From contig JAMOQL010000209.1 of assembly GCA_027064025.1 (NCBI GenBank), forward strand, positions 1-38,057: 38,057 nucleotides of DNA. Direction: 5' to 3'. This DNA is from Bacteroidales bacterium. Its GTDB lineage: Bacteria > Bacteroidota > Bacteroidia > Bacteroidales > JAFGXI01. Each line of letters begins with the position of its first letter. Within the stretch, counting starts at the first letter, position 1. This document shows, in pieces, positions 25,163-34,508 of this stretch. The position numbers and the translations under genes are program-made. The notes below the pieces were generated by a model, which worked only from the letters and a program-made list of their open reading frames with translations, did not search any database and was not told the DNA's origin.

Positions 25163-26758
25163 ATGAAAAGAAATATTATTGTCATATTATTAATTTTTAA
25201 CACTGTTGGTCTTTTTGCTCAAAAAAAACCAAATGTAAAGCAGTTCGATAAGCAATTGAAATATGCTAAAGAATTAATCTATACGGGCGATTATAAAAAT
25301 GCATATATCAACCTTTTAGACATCTATCAGGTAGATTCATCCAATACTGAGATAAATTATTATTTAGGTTATGCATCATTTTATGCAAATCGTGATAAAA
25401 ATATTGCACTACCATATTTACTAATAGGAGCAGATTTTAATGCTAATGCTTATTATTTTATAGGTAGTATATATCATCAAAAAAAACAATTTGAACAAGC
25501 TCTAGCTAATTATAATAAATATAAAAATTTAGCCCCCAACGAGATGATTTTTGACACTCATAAACTCAACAGAGAAATAGATAAAATAAAAAATGCTAAA
25601 GAATTAATCAAAAATAAAAGCAACTATAAAATTGAGAATCTAGGTAAAGACGTAAATTCTGCCTATCCAGACTACGCACCTGTTTTATTTGCAAACGGAA
25701 ATAAACTTTATTTTACTTCTCGTAGAAAAGGTAGCTTCCCAGATATAAAAGATCCTAATAATGAATATTTTGAAGATATTTATTTGAGCAATAAGGTTAA
25801 TAATATTTGGCAGAAGCCTAATAATATTGGTGCCCCATTAAATACCAAGACTCACGATGCTAGTGTGGCGATTTCTAATCACGATAGTATATTTTATATC
25901 TATAGAACTAATCCTAATCTGGTTGGAGGAGATATTTTAAAATCTGTTAAAATCGAAGAACAGTGGTCAGAGCCCATTACTTTCGAATCGTCAATAAACA
26001 ATAAAAACAGCTCAGAATCAAGCATTAGTATTCATCCAAATGGGAAAAAGATTTTCTTTTCGAGCAATAGAAAAGGTGGTTACGGAGGTAAAGATATTTA
26101 TTGCGTAAAGATTCTCCCCAATGGGCAATGGAGTTTGCCAAGTAACTTAGGAGCAATGATCAATACTGCCGAAGATGAAGATGGTCCATATATCGCATCG
26201 GATGGTGTTACGCTTTATTTTTCATCGAAAGGACATAAAAACATGGGCGGATACGATTTATTTAAAAGTCAATTACTAACCAATGGGCAATGGTCGGAAC
26301 CCAAAAATATGGGTTACCCAATTAATTCTGTAATGGATGATATATTTATTTCAACAGTAAATAATGAGGACTATTTTTTTTCGAGTAATAGATCTGGGGG
26401 CTATGGTTTTGCTGATATTTATCACACCATTCTTCCAAAAAAGAAAAATGAATTTCTGGTAATTAAAGGGCGAGTCATCGATAATAAGAATCAACTTTCG
26501 CTAAGGGCAAATATTACAATTATTAATAAAGAAAATAACCAATTAGAAGGCGTTTATAAATCAGATTATTCTTCAGGTAAATTTGTAATGATACTTAAAC
26601 CTAATGAAGAATACAAAATGTTCGTTGAAGCAAAAGGATATTACAGCCAAACTTTAGCTATTGATTTAACAAAAAATTTAAGTTTAGAGGATGTATTAAA
26701 AACCATCCGTTTAATCAAAAAAGAATTGGCAACAGAGGTACAAAGAAGCAATGAATAA
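25163..26758 (+). CDS. PorE-like TPR / PD40 / carboxypeptidase-regulatory protein
   Basis: 531 residues. Signal peptide (1-19, LFAQ), TPR helices (residues 28-130: KQLKYAKELIYTGDYKNAYINLLDIYQ and following), then a PD40 propeller (about 155-430) with blade motifs DYAPVLFANGNKLYFTSRR, ASVAISNHDSIFYIYR, SSISIHPNGKKIFFSSNR, GPYIASDGVTLYFSSKG and FISTVNNEDYFFSSNR. It ends in an Ig-like domain (IKGRVIDNKNQLSLRANITI). The layout equals the protein at 11739-13457, also without an OmpA domain. It lies 24 bases after the adhesin and overlaps the PorP/SprF gene by 8 bases, so it probably assists surface display of the adhesin. Confidence 0.88.
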   Translation: MKRNIIVILLIFNTVGLFAQKKPNVKQFDKQLKYAKELIYTGDYKNAYINLLDIYQVDSSNTEINYYLGYASFYANRDKNIALPYLLIGADFNANAYYFIGSIYHQKKQFEQALANYNKYKNLAPNEMIFDTHKLNREIDKIKNAKELIKNKSNYKIENLGKDVNSAYPDYAPVLFANGNKLYFTSRRKGSFPDIKDPNNEYFEDIYLSNKVNNIWQKPNNIGAPLNTKTHDASVAISNHDSIFYIYRTNPNLVGGDILKSVKIEEQWSEPITFESSINNKNSSESSISIHPNGKKIFFSSNRKGGYGGKDIYCVKILPNGQWSLPSNLGAMINTAEDEDGPYIASDGVTLYFSSKGHKNMGGYDLFKSQLLTNGQWSEPKNMGYPINSVMDDIFISTVNNEDYFFSSNRSGGYGFADIYHTILPKKKNEFLVIKGRVIDNKNQLSLRANITIINKENNQLEGVYKSDYSSGKFVMILKPNEEYKMFVEAKGYYSQTLAIDLTKNLSLEDVLKTIRLIKKELATEVQRSNE

Positions 26759-27752
26759 AATTATTTACTTCATATTATTTTTAATTAGTATTAGTCTAAA
26801 AGGGTTTGGACAAGATCCTCAATTCTCACAATTCTACGCTAATCCGGTGTATTTAAGCCCCTCCTTTGCGGGGTCGACTTCTGGTACAAGAGCGGTCTTA
26901 AATTTTAGAGATCAGTGGCCTGCAATTCCCGGCTCTTTTATTACTTATTCTGCTTCTATCGATCATTTTTTTCCACGCTACAACAGTGGCGTTGGTCTAC
27001 AAGTATTGCGGGATCAAGCAGGGACTGGTCAACTCGGCTTAACAACTGTAGCAGCAAGTTATTCTTATCAAATTAAATTTAATAAAAAATGGTCGATTCG
27101 CCCTGGGCTAATGCTTAACTACAATATTAGGAGTATCGATTTTGATAAGTTGCAATTCAACGATCAAATGGATATTGATGGAAACAGCCCCACAAGTATA
27201 GAAACCCCAACTTTAGAAAAAATACAATATCCTGATGCAGGTTTCTCATTTATGGCTTATAATAAATTGTACTGGGGTGGTTTTATGCTCGACCATCTTT
27301 TTAATCCTAATCAATCTTTAATAGATGGAGTTTCTAGAATACCGGTGAAATTTAGATTGTTTGGGGGGCGTAAATTTATTGTGGCTAATGCCAAGCGATA
27401 CAACGAAGAAACTATAAAAGTAGCCTTTTCATACAAAGCCCAAGGAAAGTTTGACCAGTTAGACTTAGGTGCTTATTGGAATAGGGATCCTTTTATTTTT
27501 GGCTTATGGTATAGAGGGATTCCTCTATTTAAAGACTATGGTCCTGACTATATAAACAACGATGCTTTTGCCATTCTAGTAGGTTATAAATACAAAAACC
27601 TAACTTTTGGTTATAGCTACGACATTACTATTTCTCGCATTTTTTCCAACACTGCTGGGGCTCACGAAATATCATTAATCTTTCTTTTCAACCAAAATCA
27701 GAAAGTTAGACACAAACGAAAAGCTGTTATCATTCCTTGCCCCAAATTTTAA
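26751..27752 (+). CDS. PorP/SprF family type IX secretion outer-membrane protein
   Basis: 333 residues. After a signal peptide (1-20) the mature start DPQFSQFYANPVYLSPSFAGST is the PorP/SprF family hallmark, followed by the RDQWPAIPGSFITYSASIDHFF block and many amphipathic strands, with HEISLIFLF near the end. SprF in Flavobacterium johnsoniae is needed for display of the adhesin SprB; type B sorting substrates are commonly paired with such a protein, matching the gene order here. It is the last gene of the operon. Its stop codon overlaps that of the convergent downstream gene by two bases of TAA. Confidence 0.93.
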   Translation: MNKIIYFILFLISISLKGFGQDPQFSQFYANPVYLSPSFAGSTSGTRAVLNFRDQWPAIPGSFITYSASIDHFFPRYNSGVGLQVLRDQAGTGQLGLTTVAASYSYQIKFNKKWSIRPGLMLNYNIRSIDFDKLQFNDQMDIDGNSPTSIETPTLEKIQYPDAGFSFMAYNKLYWGGFMLDHLFNPNQSLIDGVSRIPVKFRLFGGRKFIVANAKRYNEETIKVAFSYKAQGKFDQLDLGAYWNRDPFIFGLWYRGIPLFKDYGPDYINNDAFAILVGYKYKNLTFGYSYDITISRIFSNTAGAHEISLIFLFNQNQKVRHKRKAVIIPCPKF

Positions 27753-28891
27753 TTTATTATTATTCTTCTGGTGATAATTGTTGTGGAGTTTTGGATAACT
27801 ACTTCGTAGATTCCCTTTCCATATTTTGAAAAATCTAAAACGAAATTCTGTGATGGATTCTTCAATTCTGAAAGTTCGATACCTGACGAATTATAAACAT
27901 ATATCTTTTTCCTAGAAAAATTCTGCTCGTTAAATGTAAAATTAACTTTCCCATTAGAAGGGTTTGGATATACTACTAAATTATCGTCCTTAATATTTTG
28001 AATAGATAATACTGTTTTATCCAGTTCCAAAACTCTTAATTTTGCATCCCAAACTAAAGTACTAAACGAAAACCGTTCGTTCGATAAAAACAAGCGATAA
28101 TCAGAATTATTGACCGACACAAAACAAATACCCTCAAGCTGATTTCCTGCACTTACAATTTCGTTATACTGTGTCACAGAACTACTCCCAAACAAATCAA
28201 GATTATCCAAATCAATATCTCTAATTGTAACAATACACGAATGCAAACCAGAATCATAGCCTACTAATACTATCAAACTATCGCCAATCTGATCTGCTCC
28301 TGTAATCATTCCTTGTACATTGTAAACACTTTGCGAACTTGTTGTATAAGTCCCTGGGTTTTTGGGAACAGGATATATATTTACATGATTATCTTCCCAA
28401 TTCTTTGAAAAGATGAGTAACTGATCTCCTATACTAACAAGTGCCTCAGCATCCCAGTTAGTAGCATTGTGTTGAGCTGTAAAATCTACTTGCTCTGCAT
28501 ATGAATATGAAATAGTATCGGCAATCACTGTCGAATAATGTTCGTAATCGTATTTACTAATTCTATAAATGCTCAGATCAGTTCTGTCACCATTATTATT
28601 CCCAAAATCGCCAATATATATGTAATTCTGATCCTGACAAATATCTTCCCAATCCACATTAGATGCATTCTGTATAGTAACCGTTCTAGTGATGCTCCCT
28701 GAGATAGTATCGATCTCATATAATTCGGCTAAGCCCCCACTATCGTTATGTGTGATAAGATGATTATTAAAAAATATAAGCCCCGAAGTTTCTTCAACTT
28801 CATCGGGCAAAATAAATTTTTCGCTTATATTATATTGAGCGTTAACGAGTATAGATATTATTAATAAAAAGAAACTAAAAACTATTTTCAT
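27749..28891 (-). CDS. Secreted protein with T9SS type A sorting domain
   Basis: 380 residues. Signal peptide (MKIVFSFFLLIISILVNAQ). Residues 25-300 look like a beta-propeller: EETSGLIFFNNHLITHNDSGG, NVDWEDICQDQNYIYIGDFGNN, WDAEALVSIGDQLLIFSKNW and LEGICFVSVNNSDYRLFLSN are repeating strand-rich blades. The last 80 residues (LVVYPNPSNGKVNFTF, KIYVYNSSGIEL, YGKGIYEVVIQ) are the classic T9SS type A C-terminal domain, so the protein should be exported and its tail removed or anchored. The cargo function is unknown. It is convergent with the PorP/SprF gene and preceded by a hairpin directly at the start codon. Confidence 0.88.
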   Translation of the reverse strand: MKIVFSFFLLIISILVNAQYNISEKFILPDEVEETSGLIFFNNHLITHNDSGGLAELYEIDTISGSITRTVTIQNASNVDWEDICQDQNYIYIGDFGNNNGDRTDLSIYRISKYDYEHYSTVIADTISYSYAEQVDFTAQHNATNWDAEALVSIGDQLLIFSKNWEDNHVNIYPVPKNPGTYTTSSQSVYNVQGMITGADQIGDSLIVLVGYDSGLHSCIVTIRDIDLDNLDLFGSSSVTQYNEIVSAGNQLEGICFVSVNNSDYRLFLSNERFSFSTLVWDAKLRVLELDKTVLSIQNIKDDNLVVYPNPSNGKVNFTFNEQNFSRKKIYVYNSSGIELSELKNPSQNFVLDFSKYGKGIYEVVIQNSTTIITRRIIIN

Positions 28892-28917
28892 AATCAGAAA
28901 TATTAGATATTCTGATT
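28892..28917 (-). repeat. Inverted repeat abutting the start codon of the T9SS type A protein
   Basis: AATCAGA (28892-28898) and TCTGATT (28911-28917) form a perfect 7-bp stem, extendable by four pairs with a single bulged A and a three-base loop. The repeat ends immediately before the ATG on the minus strand, so it could mask ribosome entry or serve as an operator. Confidence 0.55.
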
Positions 28918-29017
28918 ATTGTACGCAAGTTAACTATTTGGGTTATAAAGTCGATAATAGTATCGGAGAATGAGTAGAAATAAGATTTCTATGAATATTC
29001 GTATTAACTAGATAAAT

Positions 29018-30823
29018 CTATGCTTTATTAAAATAATCAAAAACTAATTTAGATTGCTTTTCTTTCGCAAGGCAGGTAAAAACATCCTTATATGAAGCCT
29101 TTTTTATTTGTTCAACCGAACCAAAATATTGTATCAATTTTTCAATAGATTTCTCTCCAACACCCTTAATATTCGATAAGTCTGATTGAATAAAATTCTT
29201 AGAACGCAATTGCCTGTGAAAAAGCAAACCAAAACGATGCGATTCGTTCCTGACTTGCTGAATCAACTTTAAGCTTGTTGAATTTTTATCCAAATACAAA
29301 GGAATAGAATCTCCTGGGAAATAAATTTCCTCAAGCTTCTTTGCAATTCCGATGATTCCAATTTCCCCATATAAATTTAATTTCTTTAGGCTTTTTACAG
29401 CGGCACTTAATTGACCTTTTCCGCCATCAATTACAATTAGCTGAGGCAAACTTTGTTCCTCCTCTTGCAAGCGTTTATATCTGCGATAGATAATTTCTTC
29501 CATCGAGGCGTAATCATCGGGGCCGACTACCGTTTTTATTTTAAAATGTCTATAATCTCTTTTGGCGGGCTTTCCGTTTTTAAATACTACACAAGAAGCC
29601 ACAGGGTTGGTGCCTTGGATGTTCGAATTATCGAAGCCCTCAATATGTTTGGGCAAGGCTTTCAGATGTAAATCTTTTTGTAACTGCTCCAATTTCTGAT
29701 TGCCATATTTTTCTGCACTTACATTCTCTCGATGTTTCTTTTTATCGCGTTGGTAATATTTCAAGTTCTTAAAAGATAAATCGAGAAGCTTCTTTTTATC
29801 GCCCTGTTTGGGAACAATAAAACTGATGTTTTCTAATTCTACATCGAGTTCGAAAGGCACCACTATTTCTTTGGAAAGCGACGAAAATTTATCTCTAATA
29901 AATATAATAGCTTGTAGAAGAACAGTCGAATTATCTTCCTCCAGAGCCTTTTTCGCCTCCATGGTATACGATTGCAAAATGGCTCCGTCAATTATCTTAA
30001 AGTAATTGATATACACATATTTTTCGTCGTCGATAAAAGAAAATACATCTACATTATTAACCGTATTGCTTACCACAGTAGATTTAGATTGATAATTTTC
30101 GATAATGGCAATTTTGTCTTTGTATTTCTGAGCCGATTCAAAATTCAGCTGCTCCGATTCTTCCAGCATCAATTTTTTTAATTCCTGTTTAACAATAAAC
30201 AAATGTCCTTTCAGGATGTGCTTAATCTGTTCAATGTTTTTTCGGTATTCCCCTTCAGTTTGTAAATTGATACAAGGTGCTTTGCAGATACCAATATGGT
30301 AATCTAAGCATTCTTTTATTTTACCTTGAGCAATATTTTCGATAGATAAATTATGACTACAAGTTCTAAGAGGATATAACTTTTTAATCATGGCAATTAA
30401 GGTCTTAACCATAAATACGGAAGTATAAGGTCCAAAATACAAACTGCCATCTTTTTCCATTTTTCGAGTATAGGCAACACGCGGAAAACGTTCATTCTTA
30501 ATATATATCCAAGGATAAGTTTTGTCATCTTTTAGCAAGACATTGTAGCGGGGCTGATATTCTTTAATCAAAGAATTTTCGAGCAACAAAGCATCGGTTT
30601 CGGTATCTACAATAATGTGTTTTATATCTACAATCTTGCGAACCAATATTCGCGTTTTTGCAGAGTCCTGATTTTTATTAAAATAAGATGCCACTCGCTT
30701 TTTTAAGTTCTTGGCCTTCCCCACATAGATAATAGTGCCCGTTTTATCAAAATACTGATAAACGCCAGGTTGCGATGGTAAATCTGCAACTAAAGTTTTT
30801 ATGTTTGGAGCTTCTGAAGACAT
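29018..30823 (-). CDS. uvrC: Excinuclease ABC subunit C
   Basis: 601 residues, normal length. Makes the dual incisions in nucleotide excision repair. Domains in order: GIY-YIG nuclease (GVYQYFDKTGTIIYVGKAKNLKKRV, residues 19-43), a cysteine cluster (CSHNL, CLDYHIGICKAPC near 157-184), a UVR motif (QLNFESAQKYKDKIAIIE near 225-242), the RNase H-like endonuclease domain (IEGFDNSNIQGTNPVASCVVF, then LIVIDGGKGQL), and a C-terminal helix-hairpin-helix (LSNIKGVGEKSIEKLIQYFG). It stands alone; 126 bases separate it from the downstream gene with no clear terminator. Confidence 0.97.
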   Translation of the reverse strand: MSSEAPNIKTLVADLPSQPGVYQYFDKTGTIIYVGKAKNLKKRVASYFNKNQDSAKTRILVRKIVDIKHIIVDTETDALLLENSLIKEYQPRYNVLLKDDKTYPWIYIKNERFPRVAYTRKMEKDGSLYFGPYTSVFMVKTLIAMIKKLYPLRTCSHNLSIENIAQGKIKECLDYHIGICKAPCINLQTEGEYRKNIEQIKHILKGHLFIVKQELKKLMLEESEQLNFESAQKYKDKIAIIENYQSKSTVVSNTVNNVDVFSFIDDEKYVYINYFKIIDGAILQSYTMEAKKALEEDNSTVLLQAIIFIRDKFSSLSKEIVVPFELDVELENISFIVPKQGDKKKLLDLSFKNLKYYQRDKKKHRENVSAEKYGNQKLEQLQKDLHLKALPKHIEGFDNSNIQGTNPVASCVVFKNGKPAKRDYRHFKIKTVVGPDDYASMEEIIYRRYKRLQEEEQSLPQLIVIDGGKGQLSAAVKSLKKLNLYGEIGIIGIAKKLEEIYFPGDSIPLYLDKNSTSLKLIQQVRNESHRFGLLFHRQLRSKNFIQSDLSNIKGVGEKSIEKLIQYFGSVEQIKKASYKDVFTCLAKEKQSKLVFDYFNKA

Positions 30824-30866
30824 TCTATTTTAGATCTTATTTTTTGTAAAAATAGTAAATTTTTAT

Positions 30867-30947
30867 CGTCATTACGAGGGTTTTTACCCGAAGTAATCTG
30901 TCTACGTTTACTGGGAAATTGCGTTGTCGTACCTCCTCGCAATGACG
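30867..30947. repeat. REP-like palindromic interspersed element
   Basis: An 81-base element bounded by 13-base imperfect terminal inverted repeats (CGTCATTACGAGG at 30867-30879 and CCTCGCAATGACG at 30935-30947, 12 of 13 paired). The interior contains CGAAGTAATCTG and GTCGTACCTCC. The CGTCATTGCGAGG...AAGCAATCT pattern is a known type of small dispersed palindrome seen in many bacterial genomes. It lies between uvrC and the gene transcribed towards it, and its GC content exceeds the surroundings. Confidence 0.8.
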
Positions 30948-31012
30948 AGTTGTTTAGTATTTCTACAGCTGGTCTATCATTTCGTCTAATATCTTAAGTC
31001 TAATAATCTAAG

Positions 31013-32896
31013 CTATGCTTTAATATTATAATGAATATCGTCGGCTCTGTAACTATCTCTTCGCACAGTTAAAACATCTTCATATGTACTATAAGTACCC
31101 TGAACTTTGGGAATATAAAGTGAATTAACAATTCTAGACGCAATCTTATTTAAAGGCGTTGCTTTTTTCTGTCCAATAGCCATCATAGTAGCATTACGTT
31201 GCAATTCGTCGAGATATTTTGCCATTCCTCCATCTACAATTCCTGGCATGTAATAAATACTTTTAATTCCTTTTTGTGAGGCTTCAGGAGCAAAGCTACC
31301 CGCAAAACCATGTAAACCCCTTTTCGATGCTACATACGAAACTGAACCCGGGAACTCGGCATCTTCTGCCACAGAACCGACATACAATATGGTCTTTTGC
31401 AGAAGTGGAAATAACTGCTTAGTCAACTCGATGGGTGCAAATTGATTAATCTGTAAAACTAAATCGAATTCTTTACTATTTATTTCTGATGCCCGACCCA
31501 GCGTACCCGTAGTTGCTGCTGTATGTACCAAATAATCTATCTTAGAATATTTCGCCTTTAACTCTTGAATCATCGTATTCAGCTCATCTTCTTTTGCAAA
31601 ATTTGCACAAATCAAATCAACTCTTACACCAAATTGTTTTTGAATTTTTTCTCTCAGTTGATTAGCCTTAACCTCGTTCGAAAAATAATGTAATATGATA
31701 TCCGATCCACGAGAGGCTAATTCCATAGCAATCGATTCTCCAATTCCACCACTTGCTCCTGTAACTAAAGAAATCCTATTTTTTAAATGTTTAATACTTT
31801 TATCAACTTTCTTCTTTTCAGGAACTAAATACGTAAAAGCTCCGTTCTCGCCTCCTAAGCCTGCTGTAGCCGTTATTATTTTTTCTCCTGCTTTTAATTC
31901 TCCTTCAGCATTTAATCGACTCAAGCAAGTTGGTATAGAGGCGCCAGAAAGATTTCCGTTTTCGTATTGTACTTTTTGATATACTTTATCGATATTCAAG
32001 CCCAATTCTTTAACAACACCATGTACAATTGCGTTTCCTGTTTGGTGCGGAATCATTAAATCGATGTCTTCCAAACACCATTTAGTTTTATCTAAAACTT
32101 CCTGAGAGTTACGAACCAAATTTACCGTTGCTCTATCTTTAATAATTCCTGCTTGCATATACATTTTGCCTTTGGCACTGGCTCCCAAATAATTTATCAT
32201 TTGTGGATCTTCGTAATTGACTATAGAAAGAATTCCTTCTTTCTTTTTGGTCATCTCACGAGAAAGAATTACAGTAGCCGAAGCGTCTGCAAAGGTTACA
32301 AAAGGAACAAATTCGGTAGTATCTACCAATAATTCCGACATTACTTCTGCATGACAAATTACTAAATATTTAGCTTTTGGATGCGTTTTAAAGTAAGTAA
32401 TTGCACGTTCTAAATTATAATTAAATCCGCCACAGGCAGAGGTTAATGTCATGGTTTCTGCCTGATTCTCGAAATCGACAAAATAAGCTTTTAGAGTAGC
32501 GGCCAAACCTGGTGCTTGTTCGTGTGGCGTAGCAGTGCTAACCAACCATGCCGATATATCTTCAGGATTAATTCCTGCATCAGCTATAGCATCTTGTGTC
32601 GATTCTACAGCTAGATCTAATGATGTTTTTGCTGTTTTATATTTTTCTCTTGTGGGAGGAAATGGCACTACGTGATTCCGTTTCTTAAAACCCATTTTTA
32701 GCTCTGCCATATAATCGAAGGCCGATAAGCTTGGAGATTTAGCTTTGGCCTTTTGAAATTTCTCACCAGCCTCAATGCGTTTGGTATCAAACTTCTCCAA
32801 AAATTCTTTATTTACTGCTTCTTCTAATTCCTTATTATCGATAGAATACTCTCCTAAAGCATGTCCATATCCCGAAAATATATAGTTTTCTGTCAT
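31013..32896 (-). CDS. Beta-ketoacyl-ACP synthase III (FabH-like) fused to a short-chain dehydrogenase (FabG-like)
   Basis: 627 residues. Residues 1-360 are a thiolase-fold KAS III domain with an intact triad: C155 in TLTSACGGFNYN, H284 in MIPHQTGNAI and N315 in GNLSGASIP. Residues 372-627 are an SDR domain with the nucleotide motif TGASGGIG (379-386), N484, S508 (YVGSVAED), and Y521 and K525 in YVASKRG. The two steps in one chain would be condensation to a beta-ketoacyl product and reduction to the beta-hydroxyacyl form. No acyl carrier protein, acyltransferase or dehydratase gene adjoins it, so it probably draws on a general carrier protein or CoA. The product is unknown. Both active sites look functional. 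Confidence 0.88.
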   Translation of the reverse strand: MTENYIFSGYGHALGEYSIDNKELEEAVNKEFLEKFDTKRIEAGEKFQKAKAKSPSLSAFDYMAELKMGFKKRNHVVPFPPTREKYKTAKTSLDLAVESTQDAIADAGINPEDISAWLVSTATPHEQAPGLAATLKAYFVDFENQAETMTLTSACGGFNYNLERAITYFKTHPKAKYLVICHAEVMSELLVDTTEFVPFVTFADASATVILSREMTKKKEGILSIVNYEDPQMINYLGASAKGKMYMQAGIIKDRATVNLVRNSQEVLDKTKWCLEDIDLMIPHQTGNAIVHGVVKELGLNIDKVYQKVQYENGNLSGASIPTCLSRLNAEGELKAGEKIITATAGLGGENGAFTYLVPEKKKVDKSIKHLKNRISLVTGASGGIGESIAMELASRGSDIILHYFSNEVKANQLREKIQKQFGVRVDLICANFAKEDELNTMIQELKAKYSKIDYLVHTAATTGTLGRASEINSKEFDLVLQINQFAPIELTKQLFPLLQKTILYVGSVAEDAEFPGSVSYVASKRGLHGFAGSFAPEASQKGIKSIYYMPGIVDGGMAKYLDELQRNATMMAIGQKKATPLNKIASRIVNSLYIPKVQGTYSTYEDVLTVRRDSYRADDIHYNIKA

Positions 32897-32919
32897 TGCT
32901 ATTAATATTTCTTATGCTA

Positions 32920-32927
32920 CAAAATTA
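32920..32927 (-). promoter_or_regulatory. Candidate -7 element of the KAS III-SDR gene
   Basis: On the minus strand TAATTTTG matches TAnnTTTG, 23 bases before the ATG. No TTTG at the expected spacing was found. The 109-base gap is shared with the divergent nnr gene. Confidence 0.3.
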
Positions 32928-33005
32928 CTTTATTTTTCAAACAGTATGAATTTCAAAAGCAAGTTTGTAATTTTATAAGATTAAATTTCTCTAAATAATC
33001 ACAAA

Positions 33006-34502
33006 ATGAAAATCTTTAAAGCTGAACAAATTCGAGAAGCTGATAACTTTACAATTAACAACGAACCTATATCTTCTGTAGATTTAATGGAACGAGCAGC
33101 TAGTAAAGCCTCTGATTGGATAATACAAAACTACTCTAAGACGAATAATATTGCGGTCTTTGTTGGGTCAGGAAATAATGGGGGCGATGGTTTAGTAATC
33201 GCTAGACATTTACTCAAAGCCAACTATCAAATTCAAGTTTTCGATTTAAAAATTTCCTCCAACTATTCAAAAGATTTTTTAACTAATAAAAAACGATTAG
33301 AAAGTATTGATAAAACCATCTTCTCTAAATTTAATAAAAAAATAGACTTAAATCAATTTGATATTTTTATTGATGCCATCTTAGGATCTGGTCTAACCCG
33401 TCCTATAGAAGGTGTTTTGGCTGAAAGAATATGCCAAATTAATTTATCTAAAGCTATTACATTAGCTATTGATATTCCTTCTGGCTTATTTGGTGAAAAT
33501 AATTCTCAGAATATTCACAAGCATATTATTCAAGCCGACTACACACTAACTTTTCAATTTCCTAAGCTTTCTTTTTTATTGCCCGAGAACTCTGATTTTG
33601 TAGGAACAATGTTGGTTTTCGATATTGGAGTTCATCCCCAATATATTGCAGAAACCCAAACTGATTTTTATCTAACGCATAAAGAAGATATCTCAACAGC
33701 ATTTTCAAACAGAAAACAGTTTTCTCATAAGGGCACTTTTGGTCACGCATTAATATTTGCAGGAAGTAAAGGTAAAATGGGAGCAGCAATTTTAGCATCA
33801 AAGGCATGTTTGCGTTCTGGTGCAGGTTTGCTTAGTGCATTAATCCCCAAAGATGAGAATCTAATTATGCAAACTTCTTTGCCAGAAGCCATGAGTTTCT
33901 CATATTCAAGTATAAATGATATTCCAAAAATAACGGATTTCGATTGCCTTGGACTCGGCCCTGGAATTGGAATATCTGATGAAAGTTTACAATTATTTAC
34001 CACTCTAATAAACCAATTAGAAAAACCATCCGTTTTCGATGCCGATGCCTTAAATTTATTAGCTCAACATCCTAAATTACTCGATAATATCCCCAAAAAC
34101 AGTATTTTCACCCCTCACCCCAAAGAATTGGAAAGATTAATTGGCAAAACTAAAGATCATTATTCTCGTTTATTTGAAACTCAGAAATTTGCCAAGAAAT
34201 ATCAAATCTTTATTCTGATAAAAGGGGCCTATTCAAGTATTGTTTGCCCTAACGGAGATTTTCATTTTAACAGCACTGGAAATCCAGGCATGGCTACCGC
34301 AGGAAGTGGCGATGTGCTGACGGGAATTATTACAGGCTTATTAGCACAAGGTTTAGATTCGTTTAATGCACTTAGAACAGGAGTATTTATTCACGGATTA
34401 GCAGGAGACATAGCAAAAAAGGATAAAGGAGAATTAAGCTTAATTGCTTCTGATATAATTGAAAATTTAGGAAATGCTTTTAAGAGTCTAAAAATAGGTT
34501 GA
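33006..34502 (+). CDS. nnr: Bifunctional NAD(P)H-hydrate epimerase / ADP-dependent (S)-NAD(P)H-hydrate dehydratase
   Basis: 498 residues, the usual size of the fused enzyme that repairs hydrated NADH and NADPH. The N-terminal YjeF_N epimerase domain has FVGSGNNGGDGLVIARHL (residues 52-69), DAILGSGLTRPIEG and AIDIPSGL. The C-terminal ribokinase-like dehydratase domain has KGTFGHALIFAGSKGKMGAA, CLGLGPGIG, FDADALNLLA, FTPHPKELERLIG, and GNPGMATAGSGDVLTGII with the catalytic GSGD at 433-436. It is monocistronic in appearance, convergent with plsY at a distance of six bases. Confidence 0.96.
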   Translation: MKIFKAEQIREADNFTINNEPISSVDLMERAASKASDWIIQNYSKTNNIAVFVGSGNNGGDGLVIARHLLKANYQIQVFDLKISSNYSKDFLTNKKRLESIDKTIFSKFNKKIDLNQFDIFIDAILGSGLTRPIEGVLAERICQINLSKAITLAIDIPSGLFGENNSQNIHKHIIQADYTLTFQFPKLSFLLPENSDFVGTMLVFDIGVHPQYIAETQTDFYLTHKEDISTAFSNRKQFSHKGTFGHALIFAGSKGKMGAAILASKACLRSGAGLLSALIPKDENLIMQTSLPEAMSFSYSSINDIPKITDFDCLGLGPGIGISDESLQLFTTLINQLEKPSVFDADALNLLAQHPKLLDNIPKNSIFTPHPKELERLIGKTKDHYSRLFETQKFAKKYQIFILIKGAYSSIVCPNGDFHFNSTGNPGMATAGSGDVLTGIITGLLAQGLDSFNALRTGVFIHGLAGDIAKKDKGELSLIASDIIENLGNAFKSLKIG

Positions 34503-34508
34503 ACAACC

